DNA from: Plazaster borealis
Lineage: Eukaryota; Echinodermata; Asteroidea; Forcipulatida; Labidiasteridae
Assembly (NCBI GenBank): GCA_021014325.1
Contig: CM037471.1
Span: 16,946,818-17,010,817, forward strand
Reading direction: 5' to 3'
DNA: 64,000 nucleotides
Shown here: positions 1 through 11,511 of the stretch, one piece after another
Layout: each line of letters opens with the position of its first letter
Numbering within the stretch: the first letter of the stretch is position 1
Made by a program: the position numbers and the translations under genes
The notes under the pieces: generated by a model
The model's database searches: none
What the model was told of the DNA's origin: nothing
What the model saw: only the letters and a program-made list of their open reading frames with translations

Positions 1-445
1 TAGTTTGAGAATTTCAGAATGTTTTGGTTCATTTTACATATTCAAGAAGTGTGCGAACATAGGCTAGATAAAATTATTACTGGTCTGGCTTTTCCTAATC
101 TTGTTTTAATTAAATCAGTGATCAGAATAGTCACCTATTTGTTCACAACTGTCATAATTCTTACATCAAATTGTGATAGGGTTTGGGCCCTTTGGCCAGT
201 AGTTAACGCACACAAACAAATGAGTTGATATATGTTAATTGTTTTAGGCTGATATCAGTGATTGGTTCCAAACTTCGAATAAACCGAAGTAACACACTGA
301 CGTCCCATGTTTGAGAGTATCTGGGGAATTGTGGTCTAATGTTGAACAAGCCACGCATGAATCTTGCTGTAAGTGGGTGGCTTCCAAACTTTCTGTCCGT
401 GGTCCGTACTCCGCCCTATGGTGGTTCAGCTCGGTGAGGAACTCT
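1..445. other. unassigned sequence, probably repeat-derived
   Basis: No gene recognised. The - strand is open from 504 to 244 for 86 codons, ending in the first copy of the 90-bp tandem repeat. It matches no family I know. Probably non-coding intron or upstream flank of NSF. Confidence 0.3.
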
Positions 446-625
446 AACGCAGAGTTTACAGTTGCTTGAACTGGATCAAGCGACTGTTTAATACAGAAGC
501 GCAACCATTTGTTAAGTTATACAGAATACTGTCATAACGCAGAGTTTACAGTTGCTTGAACTGGATCCAGCGACTGTTTAATACAGAAGCGCAACCATTT
601 GGTAAGTTATACAGAATACTGTCTC
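446..625. repeat. two-copy 90-bp tandem duplication
   Basis: Copies 446-535 and 536-625 both start aacgcagagtttacagttgc and differ only at a few bases (ggatcaag/ggatccag, gttaag/ggtaag, and the last few bases). Period 90 is a multiple of three, so an open - strand frame survives across the junction. The near identity implies a recent duplication. Confidence 0.9.
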
Positions 626-977
626 TGTGTGCTTTGTTTCCATGAGTGGAGGATGATATGTCAACAGTTCTTGTTGAAAGGTCCCTTGAGATGAGGGTTT
701 GCCGGACAAGAGAGCAGCACATATATTACCATCTGATCCTCTAGTGGGTGGTATGTGGAGCATGTGGAAGCAGTAGTAGCTGCCTGGATTTTGGTAGCAT
801 TACTGGATGTGTTATTAGAAGTCGGAGCAGTGTGGGAAACCAGTGTTGTGTTTTCCAAAGTGGAATGATTAAAATGCCTGTCGCTTCGTTAAGTTCTATC
901 TTTAAAGGGGGAAAAGCATCAATTAATTAATTTGCCCATGAAATTGAGAAGGCATCAGATGCTTTTGCCTCAGGATC
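626..977. other. no gene seen
   Basis: Short overlapping open frames on both strands around 661-930 match nothing I recognise and look like chance. Confidence 0.4.
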
Positions 978-1165
978 AGCAGCCGATTTCACGAAACTTT
1001 ACGCAACTGTGTAAGTCCACTTGCGCAACGTTTAGTGCGTAAGTTGCACCACAAAGTTTTGATCAACTTCACGAAAGTTACGCCACGTCTGAAAGTGGCG
1101 CAAGGCTGAAAGTTGCGCCACAAAAATGGCGCAACTTACGCACTCGATTTTGATGGCGTAAGTCA
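978..1165. repeat. GCGCAAC-rich block with GATTTCACGAAA end
   Basis: Begins cagcagccgatttcacgaaa and continues as imperfect repeats of gcgcaac, gcgtaag and aagttgcgcc on both strands. The same kind of block, in reverse orientation and ending tttcgtgaaatcggctgc, lies at 3900-4096. Probably ends or remnants of small TIR elements. Confidence 0.6.
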
Positions 1166-3290
1166 GTATTTTATTGTGCAAGTTAATAAACTGCCAACGG
1201 CACAACGTGTTTTGCCCGGGTAGGCTGCACTATCCTTTGGCATGGACGTTATTTCAGTGTGTATCGAAATATGTTGCATTCTGTATTTCCTTGAGCGGAA
1301 ACAAAACAAAAAACACGTTCATCAGCAATTGGTTTACAAGTAAGTTTACAATAAGAAAAAACCGTTATTTTGGAGAAAATAAACGTTGAAATTGGCCACG
1401 ATTTTAGGGGTCATTAAAACCGGCGTTCGTTGGTTGTAATTGCAACCAAATAATACATTTTCAGAAAACAACTTAGTCTCTCATTATTTATTTGCTAATC
1501 ATGAATGCATCGGTTCCGATACACAGATCACCCCTCCCCCCGTGCTTATCATTCAAGAAATCAATCCTATTTTTTTCATTTCACTGATAAACTTTATTTT
1601 ACCTACCAAATTGCATACAAAAAAGACAAGTTAAAATAAATTAATTTAAATTAATTTGTTTTAATGAATTTTCCATTTCACTTATAAACATTTTATTTTT
1701 CCTTCCACATCTAAATAAAAGTAATAAATTCGACTACACACAAAAAAAGACAAGTTTAAAGAAAACTGTTTTAATGCAATTATATTTATTGGAGCAAGAT
1801 TAGTATAGTTTAATACTTGTTATTGTTCAGAAACCAACAGAAAAAAACAATTCAACGCCCCCCCCCCCAAAAAAAAAAAAAAGAAGAAAAGGAAAAAAGA
1901 AGATGAAATGTAAGTAATGGGAATCACAAAGTTTGTCTTTAAAACATTTCAAAAGAATTTTACAAAATATTTGAAGAAAATGGTTTTTATTTTGTTTAAT
2001 TAAGTTGACAGGATTTGCTGTTGTCAAAAGGGTGTAGGCCCCTGAAAATGGTCAAACTTACTTGTAATATTGGTAAACATATTTTGGATTTGTGGGTTTT
2101 CTAACTTATAGTTATAACTGAATTATTTAAAACTAACAAGCTTATTAGTTATCTTTGAATATAATCCCATACTTTGGGGCCCTTAGTTTGATTTAATTAA
2201 CTAGACTAAGTCTTTGAAACAATCTTCCTGTTTGCTGGGAAAATAACTTTTCGATGACTCTGAGAATGACACACGGAACTCCTTGAACACGACTTCATCT
2301 TCTTCTCCATCTCCTTGACATCTCCATCCTCTCATGACATCTAATAAGGGATGTTGTGCTGTATATTGAGTGAGAAGTAATTCAGGGAAAGAAAAACTTT
2401 AATTGAGTTGTCTAAATTCACTGTGCATAATATATTCTACCAAAAAGATAGGTCTCCTTGTTGCACCAAACAATTTGTGTTGTTGATTTTCCCATAAGAA
2501 TATAACTTTCTTGTTAAATGAAAGGTTTTTTTTAAATACTAATTGCAAGTAGTTGAACCTATTATTTGTATTGAGTTTTTCAGAAAAGAGTATTAACAAG
2601 TTTTGTTTATTTTTGCCAACAACATTAATCACCCTTTTATTGGTTTAATGTTTAAAAAAAGTGCAATTATTTAGTGTACTGAAGATAAACAATGATATAA
2701 GTATTGAGATATAAAAATATAAATATTTCCTCTTCACACCTCATGAATAAATAATGTTCCTCTCCTCTGATATGATGGAAGTCAAAACTCTTTCATGGAG
2801 TATTTTGAAGGAAAACCAAACAAGAAGACACTGGTCCTGTGGTATCAAATCCGACTTGAATACTCTTCATGTTTGGGTACTGTTGGTGACATGAATTCAG
2901 TTTCCTATGGGTCCCTCTCTTGCATTTTTGAAGTATAGCTTAATCTAAATATAAAATGAAAAGATAAACAAAAAATCCTTTAAAAAGGTGATAATGTCAG
3001 TGGATACTAGTTGAAAAATTAGTGTGGGATATGGTGATTGGGTTTGTTATAATTAAGCCCCATTTTCAAACCAGCAATTTCACACACACACAAAATAATA
3101 ATTAATTAATTAATCAAAGTTTTTGAGTGCAAGGAAACATAAAATAAGGGGGAAAACAATTGGCCACAAAGTGACAGCAACATAACACTCAATTATTAAA
3201 CCATTTGACAAAAAACTCAACCATGGTTGAATTTTGCAATAACAATCGTCGACATCTACATGAGAATATTGAGCTACCGAAGTTCCAGAG
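1166..3290. other. AT-rich non-coding stretch
   Basis: No gene seen. Low-complexity runs include poly-C next to poly-A at about 1857-1883, and ATTA repeats near 3100. Short open frames here are not supported by anything. Confidence 0.5.
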
Positions 3291-3350
3291 TTAGCTAGCT
3301 ACGTAGCTAGTGTAGTACATGTAGTACTACGTACTACGTGTACTTGTTTG
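3291..3350. repeat. cluster of short palindromes (TAGCTAGC, TACGTA, TAGTAC)
   Basis: A 60-bp run built of overlapping palindromic words: gttagctagctacgtagcta, then gtagtacatgtagtactac and gtactacgtgtac. It is probably a degenerate simple repeat. Confidence 0.6.
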
Positions 3351-3899
3351 TAATGTGTTTTATCACTTGGTATTTTGTACCATAACTATTGTAGTAAAAG
3401 TTCTACTCCTTATTAATAATCCCCAAAATGTGTATGTTTATGCACGTTATACATGGTGTCATTGCGTTATACTTCAAACAAAATCAACGGCTAAAAGTCA
3501 ACGAAGGCCACAGTATTACACAAGGTAAAATTGTTGAGTTTGATACAAACATGGAGGTAGAATTAGATACATGTCCACACTCGACATGCCAGTCTCTGTG
3601 TGCACAGACGTATCATCACACGATCCCACCCACGTACACAGTCAAGATCGTCCTTTCGTCGTCAGTGTTTGTAAATTTTCAACATTTTCCTGTTAAAAAT
3701 AACATGAAAAGCAGCGAGTGTTTGATACTATTAATCATTGAACTCTTTAACTAGTCATTTCTATAAATTCTTACAAACTTACGTGTCCAAATAAAAGTAG
3801 TTAGTGGTCCAAGTTGAGCCATCTTATCCAAACACTTCCGTTGACACTTCTCTAGACTGCATGAAACATGTTGTTGTCGCCGTGTGCTAAAAAAGATCG
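3351..3899. other. no gene seen
   Basis: A + strand frame is open for 108 codons from 3428 to 3754 but has no recognisable motif, and its composition does not argue for coding. Confidence 0.35.
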
Positions 3900-4096
3900 C
3901 GATTTAAAATGGCCGCTCTGTTGCATTTCTCCCATCGGATTCAGGCATTAGTCGTTGAAATGGTAGATATAAGTTGCGCAGCTAAGTCAAGTTTCGTGAA
4001 ATGCAACTTAAGGAAGTGGCGCAGCTGCGCAACATTTACATGGCGTAACTTTACGACATGGTGCAAGTTACGCGCTACTTTCGTGAAATCGGCTGC
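3900..4096. repeat. GCGCAAC-rich block, inverted relative to 978-1165
   Basis: Rich in gcgcaac, gcgcagc and aagttacgc, ending tttcgtgaaatcggctgc at 4079-4096, the reverse complement of the start of the block at 978. It abuts the 3' end of the DIRS-like element on the - strand; the open frame there runs into it without homology. Confidence 0.6.
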
Positions 4097-4099
4097 AGG

Positions 4100-5866
4100 A
4101 AGCCATGAAACAAATGGTTTGAATTGATAATTGAGTCTTGACGCAAATAGGTAAACACTTGGTGTAACGTTGAACTTCGTTAAGATTTTGCAAAAAATCC
4201 CAGGACCTATCTTCCATTCCAGGTGATCACTAAAATTTTGTGACAAGAAGTCTGCACTAGTGTTGTGTATACCAAGGATATAACATGCAATTATCCACAC
4301 ACCATGTTGTATGCACCACAACCACAATTGTCTAGCCAAATTGTTCAGTTCTACCGAATGGCAGCCCCCCCATGTGATTGATATATGCCACTGCTGTAGC
4401 ATTGTCTATCAGGACGGACACTGTTTTGTTCTCAACATGACTAATAAATTACACTAAAGCATGCAATACTGCAAGAAGTTCAAGCTAATTAATGTGAAAT
4501 ACTTGTTCACTTGGTTTCCACCGTCCATTAGTGTGTACATGTACATGTGAGCCTCAGGGAAACGAGGCTCCCCAGCCATCACGGGATGCATCAGTGTAAA
4601 CCTGATCATCCGCATTACGGGGTAATATTGGTCGAGAGGTGGATGACAAATTTTGAATCCACCATTTCAAGTCAGACTTTGCTTCTCTAGTCAATGACAT
4701 TCTAGCCTGAAAATTTCCATCTTCAAAGCGTAGTCTTTAGGAATCTCTAAGCTTCTATAAAATAGAGGTCCAAGAGGTACAGCCGGAAAACATGAAACTA
4801 GTTTTCCTATAACTTGAGCCACAAGCAAAATTGTTGGGCAAGTTTGGCTTGCAAGGTTATGACATAAACTAATAACCGAAGACACCTGATGGGGTGGCAA
4901 GCGCACTGACATTTCTATTGTATTAATAGTAAACCCAAGAAGTCCAACACTTGAGTAGGAGTGAAGTGTGACTTTACTTCATTAATGACAAATCCAAGCT
5001 GACGGACTAGTGAACATCTATTGTGAACATTACGAGTGCATTCATCAACTGTGTCTCCAATAAGTATACAGGAGTCATCAAGATACATGTAGTTTGCCGA
5101 AATATGGCCCATGTTACGTAGTGTTGCTGCGACTGGTTTAAGAACTTTGGTAAAAATGACCAAAAACCACAAGCAGGTAAATTGCCACAGTTTGTTTTGC
5201 CATTGAAACCGTACAAATTTCTGATGCCCATGAGCCATAGAAATAGTAAAATATGCATGCTTCAAATCCATAGAGGCTGAAAAGCATTTAAGCCGAATAA
5301 GAGTCAGGTCAAATTCCAACGTTTCCATCTTAAAATGGTGGTATGAAACAAACTTGTTATGCCCTTTTAGATTGATGATAGGTCGCATTGAACCATCCTT
5401 CTTAGGTCGGAGGTAAATATTGGACAAGAATTGTCCATGACAGGGAGTAACTTCAATAGTCTTCCCCTTCTCCATTAACATTTTTTATCTCATTATTGAC
5501 CAATTTAGAATCATTATACGATATCGGTCGTTGGATAAATGATTGAATTGGTGGATTATCGAATTCATTGTGGCGATGTGCAACAGTGTCTAGTATCCAT
5601 TCATCTGACGTTATCTTTTTCCAGGCAGAGACAAACTTTCGTAGTCTTCCTGCTATTGGGATGAAAATATTACATGTAATTTGATATGTACTTACTGACT
5701 TGTCATTCTTTAGTTTGTCAGCTTCTTTGGTCCTGTTGCATAAGGCCCTTGGCCTTGGCCTTGCTGGTGATGGTACAGGCCGCTGCTGCCCATCGTGGTC
5801 GATTTTTTTTGACCGTGGAAACATGTCAAGTATTAACGCGGAAAGACTCTTAAGACAACACAGCAT
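4100..5866 (-). pseudogene. DIRS-like retroelement pol remnant (RT and RNase H)
   Basis: Read 5866 to 4100. The first frame (5866-5453) ends with DSKLVNNEIKN, the usual lead-in to reverse transcriptase in DIRS/Ngaro-type elements. A frameshift near 5460-5480 leads to the RT frame (5481-4915) with YLRPKKDGSMRPIINLKGHN, SASMDLKHAYF (first catalytic Asp) and YMYLDD (catalytic Asp pair). A further open stretch is 4912-4691, and the RNase H region follows with YTDASRDGWGASF near 4600. The end (4402-4100) shows the ADFLSQ motif and then EWKIGPGIF and YLFASRLN, typical of the DIRS RNase H tail. Stops and frameshifts make it inactive. No tyrosine recombinase frame was seen. Confidence 0.8.
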
Positions 5867-5957
5867 TTTCTGAAATAAGAAGATAGATGAAAAAAAAAGA
5901 GGAAATTATTACACACAAAAAACCACCCACTTTTTGTGTATTTTTAATATAATAAAA
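5867..5957. other. spacer between DIRS-like and Penelope-like remnants
   Basis: A-rich spacer; nothing recognised. Confidence 0.4.
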
Positions 5958-6680
5958 CCACTAACCACCACTAATCTCATCTATCTCATATCTTATCTTG
6001 CAAAGTTTGTGGTGTTCAATATATAGGTGAAACAAGAACTACACTCAAGAGGCATTTCTACGGCCACAGATCCACAGTCAACACTCAAAAGCTGGATACA
6101 CCTGTAGGACAACACTTCAATCTTCCTAATCACTCCATTTCTGACATGATTTTACAGAGCATTGAGGCACGGTAACCACAGAGATACCGTTCGTCGGAGT
6201 AGGGAGAAACTGTGGATAAGGTGCCTTCAAACCATTCAACCCCATGGTCTGAACATCCAAGAAGGAAATGACTAATAACCTTTTGTCTTTGCCTTCTCCT
6301 TTTCCCCACAGATATCCCCCTTTTTTAGCATGCCTCATGTACTAACCTAATTAATTACTTGTTCTCCCTCTTCCCACCTTTGATCTTTTTCTTTGTGCTT
6401 CCAACCTCTTGTGGTCAGACCAGCCCCCTCCCTCCACCCCCTCTGTCTCCCCATGCATTGTTTACCCCTTACCTTGTCTGTTTGCTCTCTGCCTCTATTC
6501 ATGTATTTCCACTTGAATGCTTTTGTTACACTTATATACCTGTTCATGTGTGTTGTCTTGTCATTTAGCCTTCGAGAAAGACTCTGCCAGGGTTGAATTG
6601 CAGGCCATTAACTATTTTTTGCATTTATACCATAGGTCCTTTTGGTTGGTAAGCAGTTTGCAACAGCTAATTCTATTTCA
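5958..6680 (+). mobile_element. Penelope-like element, 5'-truncated (GIY-YIG end and 3' tail)
   Basis: At 5999-6058 the + strand reads CKVCGVQYIGETRTTLKRHF, the C-terminal GIY-YIG endonuclease of Penelope-like elements (consensus C-x-x-C-x-x-x-YVGET-x-x-L-x-x-R-x-x-x-H). TPVGQHFNLPNHS-x-x-DM follows, and then, in shifted frames, a match to the region with two aromatic residues near the end. The non-coding tail (about 6360-6675, ending tggttggtaagcagtttgca) is shared with the inverted copy at 55424-56838. It starts abruptly about 40 bp before the Cys motif, so the RT domain is missing; 5' truncation is usual for these elements. Frameshifts near 6170 and 6240 make it non-functional. Confidence 0.85.
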
Positions 6681-8204
6681 TCTTAAACTAAACATGAACA
6701 AACTCAAAAGATCACCAGATCATTGTTCAAATAAATACTATTTTACTGGGCAAGTTAAGAATGTTTCTTTTTTTTTTAATAAAGGGTCTTTTTTTTATAC
6801 CACTAATTCCTCAGAAAACATCCTAGAAAAAAGTTTATATCCCTACGATACGCAAGTGAGGTTTCAAAATAAACGACTTCAACGTAAATTTGGTGAATTT
6901 TAAAATTACTATAACTTGTACGAATAAATCAATCAACCAATTTTTTTTTTTACTAAACCCGCACTTCCAATCGGCAAAATCCGGCCCAAACTCACCAAAA
7001 ATACACAAATATCACATCATTTTTTCTTAAATATGTCCTTATTGTGTAAATATGAATCATTTAGTATTTTACCTTCTGGAAGTCCGTTTCTGACGATAAA
7101 AGTACCAGTCGATTTAGAGAACTGAAAGGAATCCAACGGAAAGCATTGCGCACATGTATAGATGATGCCAAGCAACTGCGCATGCGAAGTGTATTCTACG
7201 TTTGGTAGTTTGTTTTATTAACTCTTGCGTACACAACATTTCTTTCCTCCAGTGAGTGCCGAGCGCGGTAACAGAGGTCGTGCACAGAGACTCTTATCGC
7301 GGGCGTAAAATCTTCAAAACAGCGGGTGGTCAGCTCGGCCTAGGCATAGTTTACCACTGGTCAGCAAGCTCGCTAATTGGCTTGTTTATTGACCCTGTGG
7401 GGTTTGGCGGGCCGATCAAACTCCTTCTATTCCTTCCTCTATGATTATACAGAATCAATGGCCTCTAAAGGGTTAATGAACTTTCCAAAGCTTGGCTGAC
7501 CTCTTTTATGCTTAAGTATTCACAAGCTGGCGAATCCTATTGTGAACAGCCATAAAGTGGAAAACCCTTGGTTCCCAGTGGATATCCAATGATTGGGGAA
7601 GGATGTCTCCCTTTATCAAGTATGATTCCTCAGGTCATGGACTCTTCCTTTTTCTTTTTGTAACAATTTAGTTCAATTTTTTGAGTGATCGTATTATTAA
7701 ACATGTAGTAACAAACCCTATGATGAAATAGGCCTAATGCAAAACAAAATTTCAGATAGTGTATTGTCAGACATTATGGAGTTTAAAAATATTAACACCG
7801 AGGGTATTTACATGGAATTGTATTTAATTTTCTCATTTGAAAATTGTTTCATTATTATCTACACTTTTCAGTTAGTCTCGTCTGTTTCTGAATTTGTAAA
7901 TTACACTAGCCTGCAAAATTTGACGTAAGTCTGACCATTAAAATCAAATCAAAACATTAGGTACTGCCATCAGGAATCAAGAGTTGTGCATTTTGTTTGT
8001 GGCACTTGTAGCCACGTTGCACTTGTTTCCCATGTGAATGCTGTTGCTACATGTAGGTAGTTACTATGGTTGGAAGGGCTTAACGGATAAGCTCATAATA
8101 TTTAAACTTGCATTACCCTCAAGTAAACATCTCTTTTAAGAAATATTCATATTAATACTAAAAGTGCACAACTTTCAAGAAATGCATAAATGTTCCCTTT
8201 TCAG
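6681..8204. other. non-coding, probably NSF intron
   Basis: No gene recognised. AT-rich with T runs. A stretch at 7873-7924 between an AG and a gtaagt resembles an exon but does not fit the NSF phase (see rejected items). Confidence 0.45.
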
Positions 8205-8262
8205 CTTGTTTTCAACTACAGTGGGAAAAAACTTCTTGGGCTGGTATGTAAAGAAATGGAAG
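8205..8262 (+). CDS. NSF: NSF exon a: end of N domain (partial gene)
   Basis: First NSF exon I can place. NSF is the cytosolic AAA+ ATPase that, with alpha-SNAP, disassembles SNARE complexes after membrane fusion. The exon follows a good acceptor (tgttcccttttcag) and ends at donor gtgaga. It reads LVFNYSGKKLLGLVCKEME plus one base of a split codon, matching the N-domain stretch QLVF-x-F-x-x-K-L-x-GL of the family, about residues 136-154. It enters in phase 0 and leaves in phase 1; the split codon joins the next exon as Ala. Earlier exons (residues 1-135) were not found in 1-8204 and probably lie upstream of the window. Exon coordinates rest on splice motifs and protein similarity, not on transcript data. 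Confidence 0.9.
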
Positions 8263-8731
8263 GTGAGATTATATAATATTTTTGTCGTGCTTTCGTCCTC
8301 TTTGTCTTGTTCTCTATTACAATTTTTTAAAAATAATTCTGGTACGCCAGCCATTGAAGTTGTCTTATTAAGCCACCACGACTAGCCACTGGTAGTCCAT
8401 TGCTTCGTGTTCTGTGGGCCATAGGTTTTTCATGTGATGGCAAACCAAACCTGGATGTCAAGAACATTGGCTGATTTTTGGTGGGATGCCATGATTTTAG
8501 CTTTTATTTTTCAAGTGTGTGTCGTTTTTAAAATCTCAGAAGTTCATCATTCCGTGATCAAATTAAATATATATTAAGCCAACATTTGTGTTTCATTTTT
8601 GGTTTTCAACACACACTAACCGTATGGAAATAGACATTCCGCTCATACCCTATAATGAGTGAAAATACCAAAAATACAAACAACACGAGGAACAAAAACA
8701 ATTTTTTTTAGGTAATGTTTGTGCATTTTAA

Positions 8732-9964
8732 AGATGGACTACAACGAAAACTCACACATTAAATTTACTATCGAACCTTGTTTATGTTGTGTTCAGGTAA
8801 CAGTTTATTGTTGTGGTCATGTTTTTCTCTAAATAATTTTGTTGCAATTTGAAAAAATTAGACCTCGATTCTTACATTTTGAAATTTCCCGCCCTGTACT
8901 GTTTCCCGGCAAAGATCCATTGAAAACCACAATGAAATCCACGATATAGTACCAGCGGACTTGTAAACCAGCAAGAAGTGATGACGTACTACCCATGAGC
9001 AACCGAGAGTAAACAAAAGACGCCATGTTATTCCGTGTGTATTATGTATGCGTTTTCATGCAGAGGCATGAAGTTTTTACGAAGCTTTTTTGATTTGATA
9101 ATTATCCAATTCTGATTAACGGTTATCATCATTTTCTCTCCTTGTCTCTTTTTCGTGCGTGAATGTGCGTTACACGATCCGACAGATATATCATGGAGGA
9201 AGAAAATAGGGATATATAAACATAAAACAAAATCACTCGAAGGCGCCGCGAAACGCTGACCGCATCATGCCACACAAAATACAACACATGATCACACAGT
9301 ACATAACACACTACACACGGACGTCGTTTTCAGGCCTGTAGTCTTTGTCACTTTGCGTGAGACAAAAATGCAAGAAACATTGAGCGCTAGAGGGCGTTTC
9401 GGAACAAAGCGATAGCGTGAGATTAAACGCCCTCTATTGGTGAAATTACGTGAACCAGTTACAAACGCCTTGAGACAAGACTCGACGTGTCTGTGCATGC
9501 TCGGAAAATCGGTTATTCCCCCAAAATTGCATCGTCCGTTTTTTTTTTAAATACAATTTTTGTCAGTAAAATACGACTTTTGGGAATAAAGAACACAGTG
9601 TTTGAACTCCAGAGGTTGGCAGGTCTGGTTTGGCAACAAAGTTTCGTTTGAAGCCTGGATCGATCCCCACATTGAAAGCGCCAAAGATTGAGAGAATTTT
9701 TTGTTTTGTATTTCTGTTATTACGATCGACCCGAGGTAAAGCGTCATGGGTACTACGTCACACACAAAGTATGAATTATTCATGAGTTAAGGGCTTTTGC
9801 TGAAACTGAGTTTTTCTGGGTCGTAGAACGCTGATCAATTTTGGGGGTTTTTTGCATGAAGAAACAAGTTTTATTGAACAATAATAATATATTAGTAATC
9901 ATTATACATTTCTCGAACGAAAACAGTATCACAGCCTTTATCATTATTCCGTTGTAGTCCATCT
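8732..9964. mobile_element. TTAA-flanked TIR element, non-autonomous
   Basis: Both ends read TTAA-AGATGGACTACAACG (8728-8746) and its inverted copy CGTTGTAGTCCATCT-TTAA (9950-9968): a 15-bp perfect TIR with a TTAA target duplication, as in the piggyBac and Kolobok superfamilies. Inside, the sub-terminal regions again resemble each other (gacgtactacccatgagc near 8983, inverted near 9750). No transposase frame is present. The core 9300-9540, with the inverted pair agagggcgttt and aaacgccctct, recurs reversed at 62940-63220. Lies in the intron 8263-11458. Confidence 0.8.
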
Positions 9965-10039
9965 TTAAGGTTGATCTGGTTTTTGTTTTTTTTGTCTTTG
10001 AGAAAATTTTCTCAAAATATTGTTTCAAGTAAACTTGAT

Positions 10040-11345
10040 TGAGACAAACGAAGACGACAAGCCCAGGAAGATGACAAGTTGACCCATGCTCAGCGATTAT
10101 CAGTTTCTGAAACCGAGTTGTGCTTGGTGCAGAGGGACGTAGGTCCTGAATCTCCCGCCTGCTGCAGAGCCCTCTCTTCTAGAACATCCATCCATCAAGA
10201 AGAGGTTTGGCCATACACCGGAGACCGCAAATGTTTTTCCCAGAATGTCCTTCGATCGAATATATTTCATTTGGACAATATTATGGGACTGGCAAGCGGA
10301 GTGCTTTCACTAAAAGGAAGAAAAATATTATTGTTCCGAGGACTTTTTTTGCTTCTCCGACCCTACCTGATTCTGCAAAGGACAAACTTGTTGCGGGCAG
10401 AGGGACTGGGTCATCCAAACTTCCATTTGCTGACAGGTCCCGCAGTAAACTGGAAGAGGTCGACAATAAATTGGATTCGTCTTCATGCTTTGGCATGCAA
10501 TCTACTTCTTTTCTTTTGCTCCTCTCGGAGTACTTGACACTCGGATGTGATGAAAACTCGGCAGTCCCGGCAGACATGATGGTGGCAGCTCTTCATCACC
10601 TTAACCAAGGCCTATGCTTGTCCTAGATCACTTTGCAAGGACCTGGATCCTGGCAACATTGGCGCGCTGTCCGAATTTGCTGGATGCACTTTTTCTGCCT
10701 TCTGAGGTTTAACGCAAGTATCTGAATGCCCTCCCACTCCTGGGCCCAGACTTGTTTGCAGGCAAGTTCTAGGAATCGATGGTCCAGCGACTCTAAGCCA
10801 CCAACAAGATCAACTTGAAAAAGCCGCAAAACCCTCCGCCCAAGGCCATGGGTTGACCCAGGAAACAGGCTTCTTTCGTTATCCCCGACGCCAACCACAG
10901 AAATCGGCCTGTTGCAGTTTTCGTGGTCACATTGATAGTGGTGTTGGCTCGAGCTTCTCGCAAGCCCAACCCTTCCCTGGACAACAGCGACCTCGATCGG
11001 GTCTTGGTGTCAGAGCGTCCACCCCCTGAACCCTGGGGCCTGGCGCAAGTGACTTCCCGATCCCTGAGCGACCTCTCACCCAACAGACCCAACACCCGAT
11101 GGGTGCTCGAGACAATCGGCTGCGGTTATGCACTTGAATTCTTGGGCCGGCTGTGTGTGCTTACATGGGAGCTTATCCACTCGTGTACGCAGCAGGGGAT
11201 AACACTGTCAGCAGTCTATCTCCCGGACAAGGAGAATGTAACAGTCGACGCTCTCTCCAGAAGCTGGAAAGCCAGACGGAGTGGTCCCATAGGTTGCTTG
11301 GTTGCTCTTCCTTTTAAATTTAAACTTTGGGAGTTTCTGGTCTAG
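10040..11345 (+). pseudogene. internally deleted DIRS-like retroelement
   Basis: Two overlapping + frames at 10079-10626 include a gag-like stretch (KLPFADRSRSKLEEVDNKL, then SEYLTLGCDENSAVPADMMV). A later frame (10923-11345) reads NTRWVLETIGCGYALEFL, like the short region before RT in DIRS-type elements. This passes almost directly into LTWELIHSCTQQGITLSAVY and LPDKENVTVDALSRSW, the end of the RNase H domain (ADALSR-like). The whole RT catalytic region between these is missing, so this is an internal deletion derivative. Higher GC and longer open frames than the surroundings suggest it is fairly young. Class assignment is from motifs only. Confidence 0.65.
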
Positions 11346-11458
11346 AAACCCCTTTTCTAGAAACCAAAGCCTGCTAGCCATTTTCAGGAATTTTCACATT
11401 TGGCAAAACTTGTCTCTGTTATTAATGTTTTATGTTTAACATTTGTTTAACTTTGTAG

Positions 11459-11511
11459 CTGCCGATGTTTCCATGCTGAAAGGTGAAAAATCATCACAAA
11501 AACCATTAAAG
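11459..11511 (+). CDS. NSF: NSF exon b: N-domain to linker
   Basis: Acceptor tttaactttgtag, donor gtattt. It begins with the last two bases of the split Ala codon and then reads ADVSMLKGEKSSQKPLK, matching the family stretch D-x-S-x-L-K-G-E that follows the conserved GLLVKDIEA segment. It ends in phase 0, which is exactly what the next exon needs. The 3' half (GEKSSQKPLK) is the variable part of this region. The preceding intron is 3196 bp and contains a TTAA-flanked element and a DIRS-like fragment. Confidence 0.9.

Noticed and set aside
3941..4100. Extension of the DIRS-like protein C-terminus
   Set aside because: The frame stays open but the residues come from the GCGCAAC repeat block, not from DIRS homology.
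6745..6765. TGQ codons before gttaag as the end of the preceding NSF exon
   Set aside because: The upstream residues do not match NSF, and the donor is weak.
6359..6903. Protein-coding gene with overlapping + frames
   Set aside because: The region is the non-coding tail of a Penelope-like element, shared with the inverted copy at 55424-55760.
7873..7924. Possible NSF exon (cag|TTAGTC...TTTGAC|gtaagt)
   Set aside because: It reads VSEFVNYTSLQNL, faintly like the NSF EFI...Q...F segment, and has good splice motifs. But it leaves in phase 2, whereas exon a must be entered in phase 0, and no linking exon is visible.
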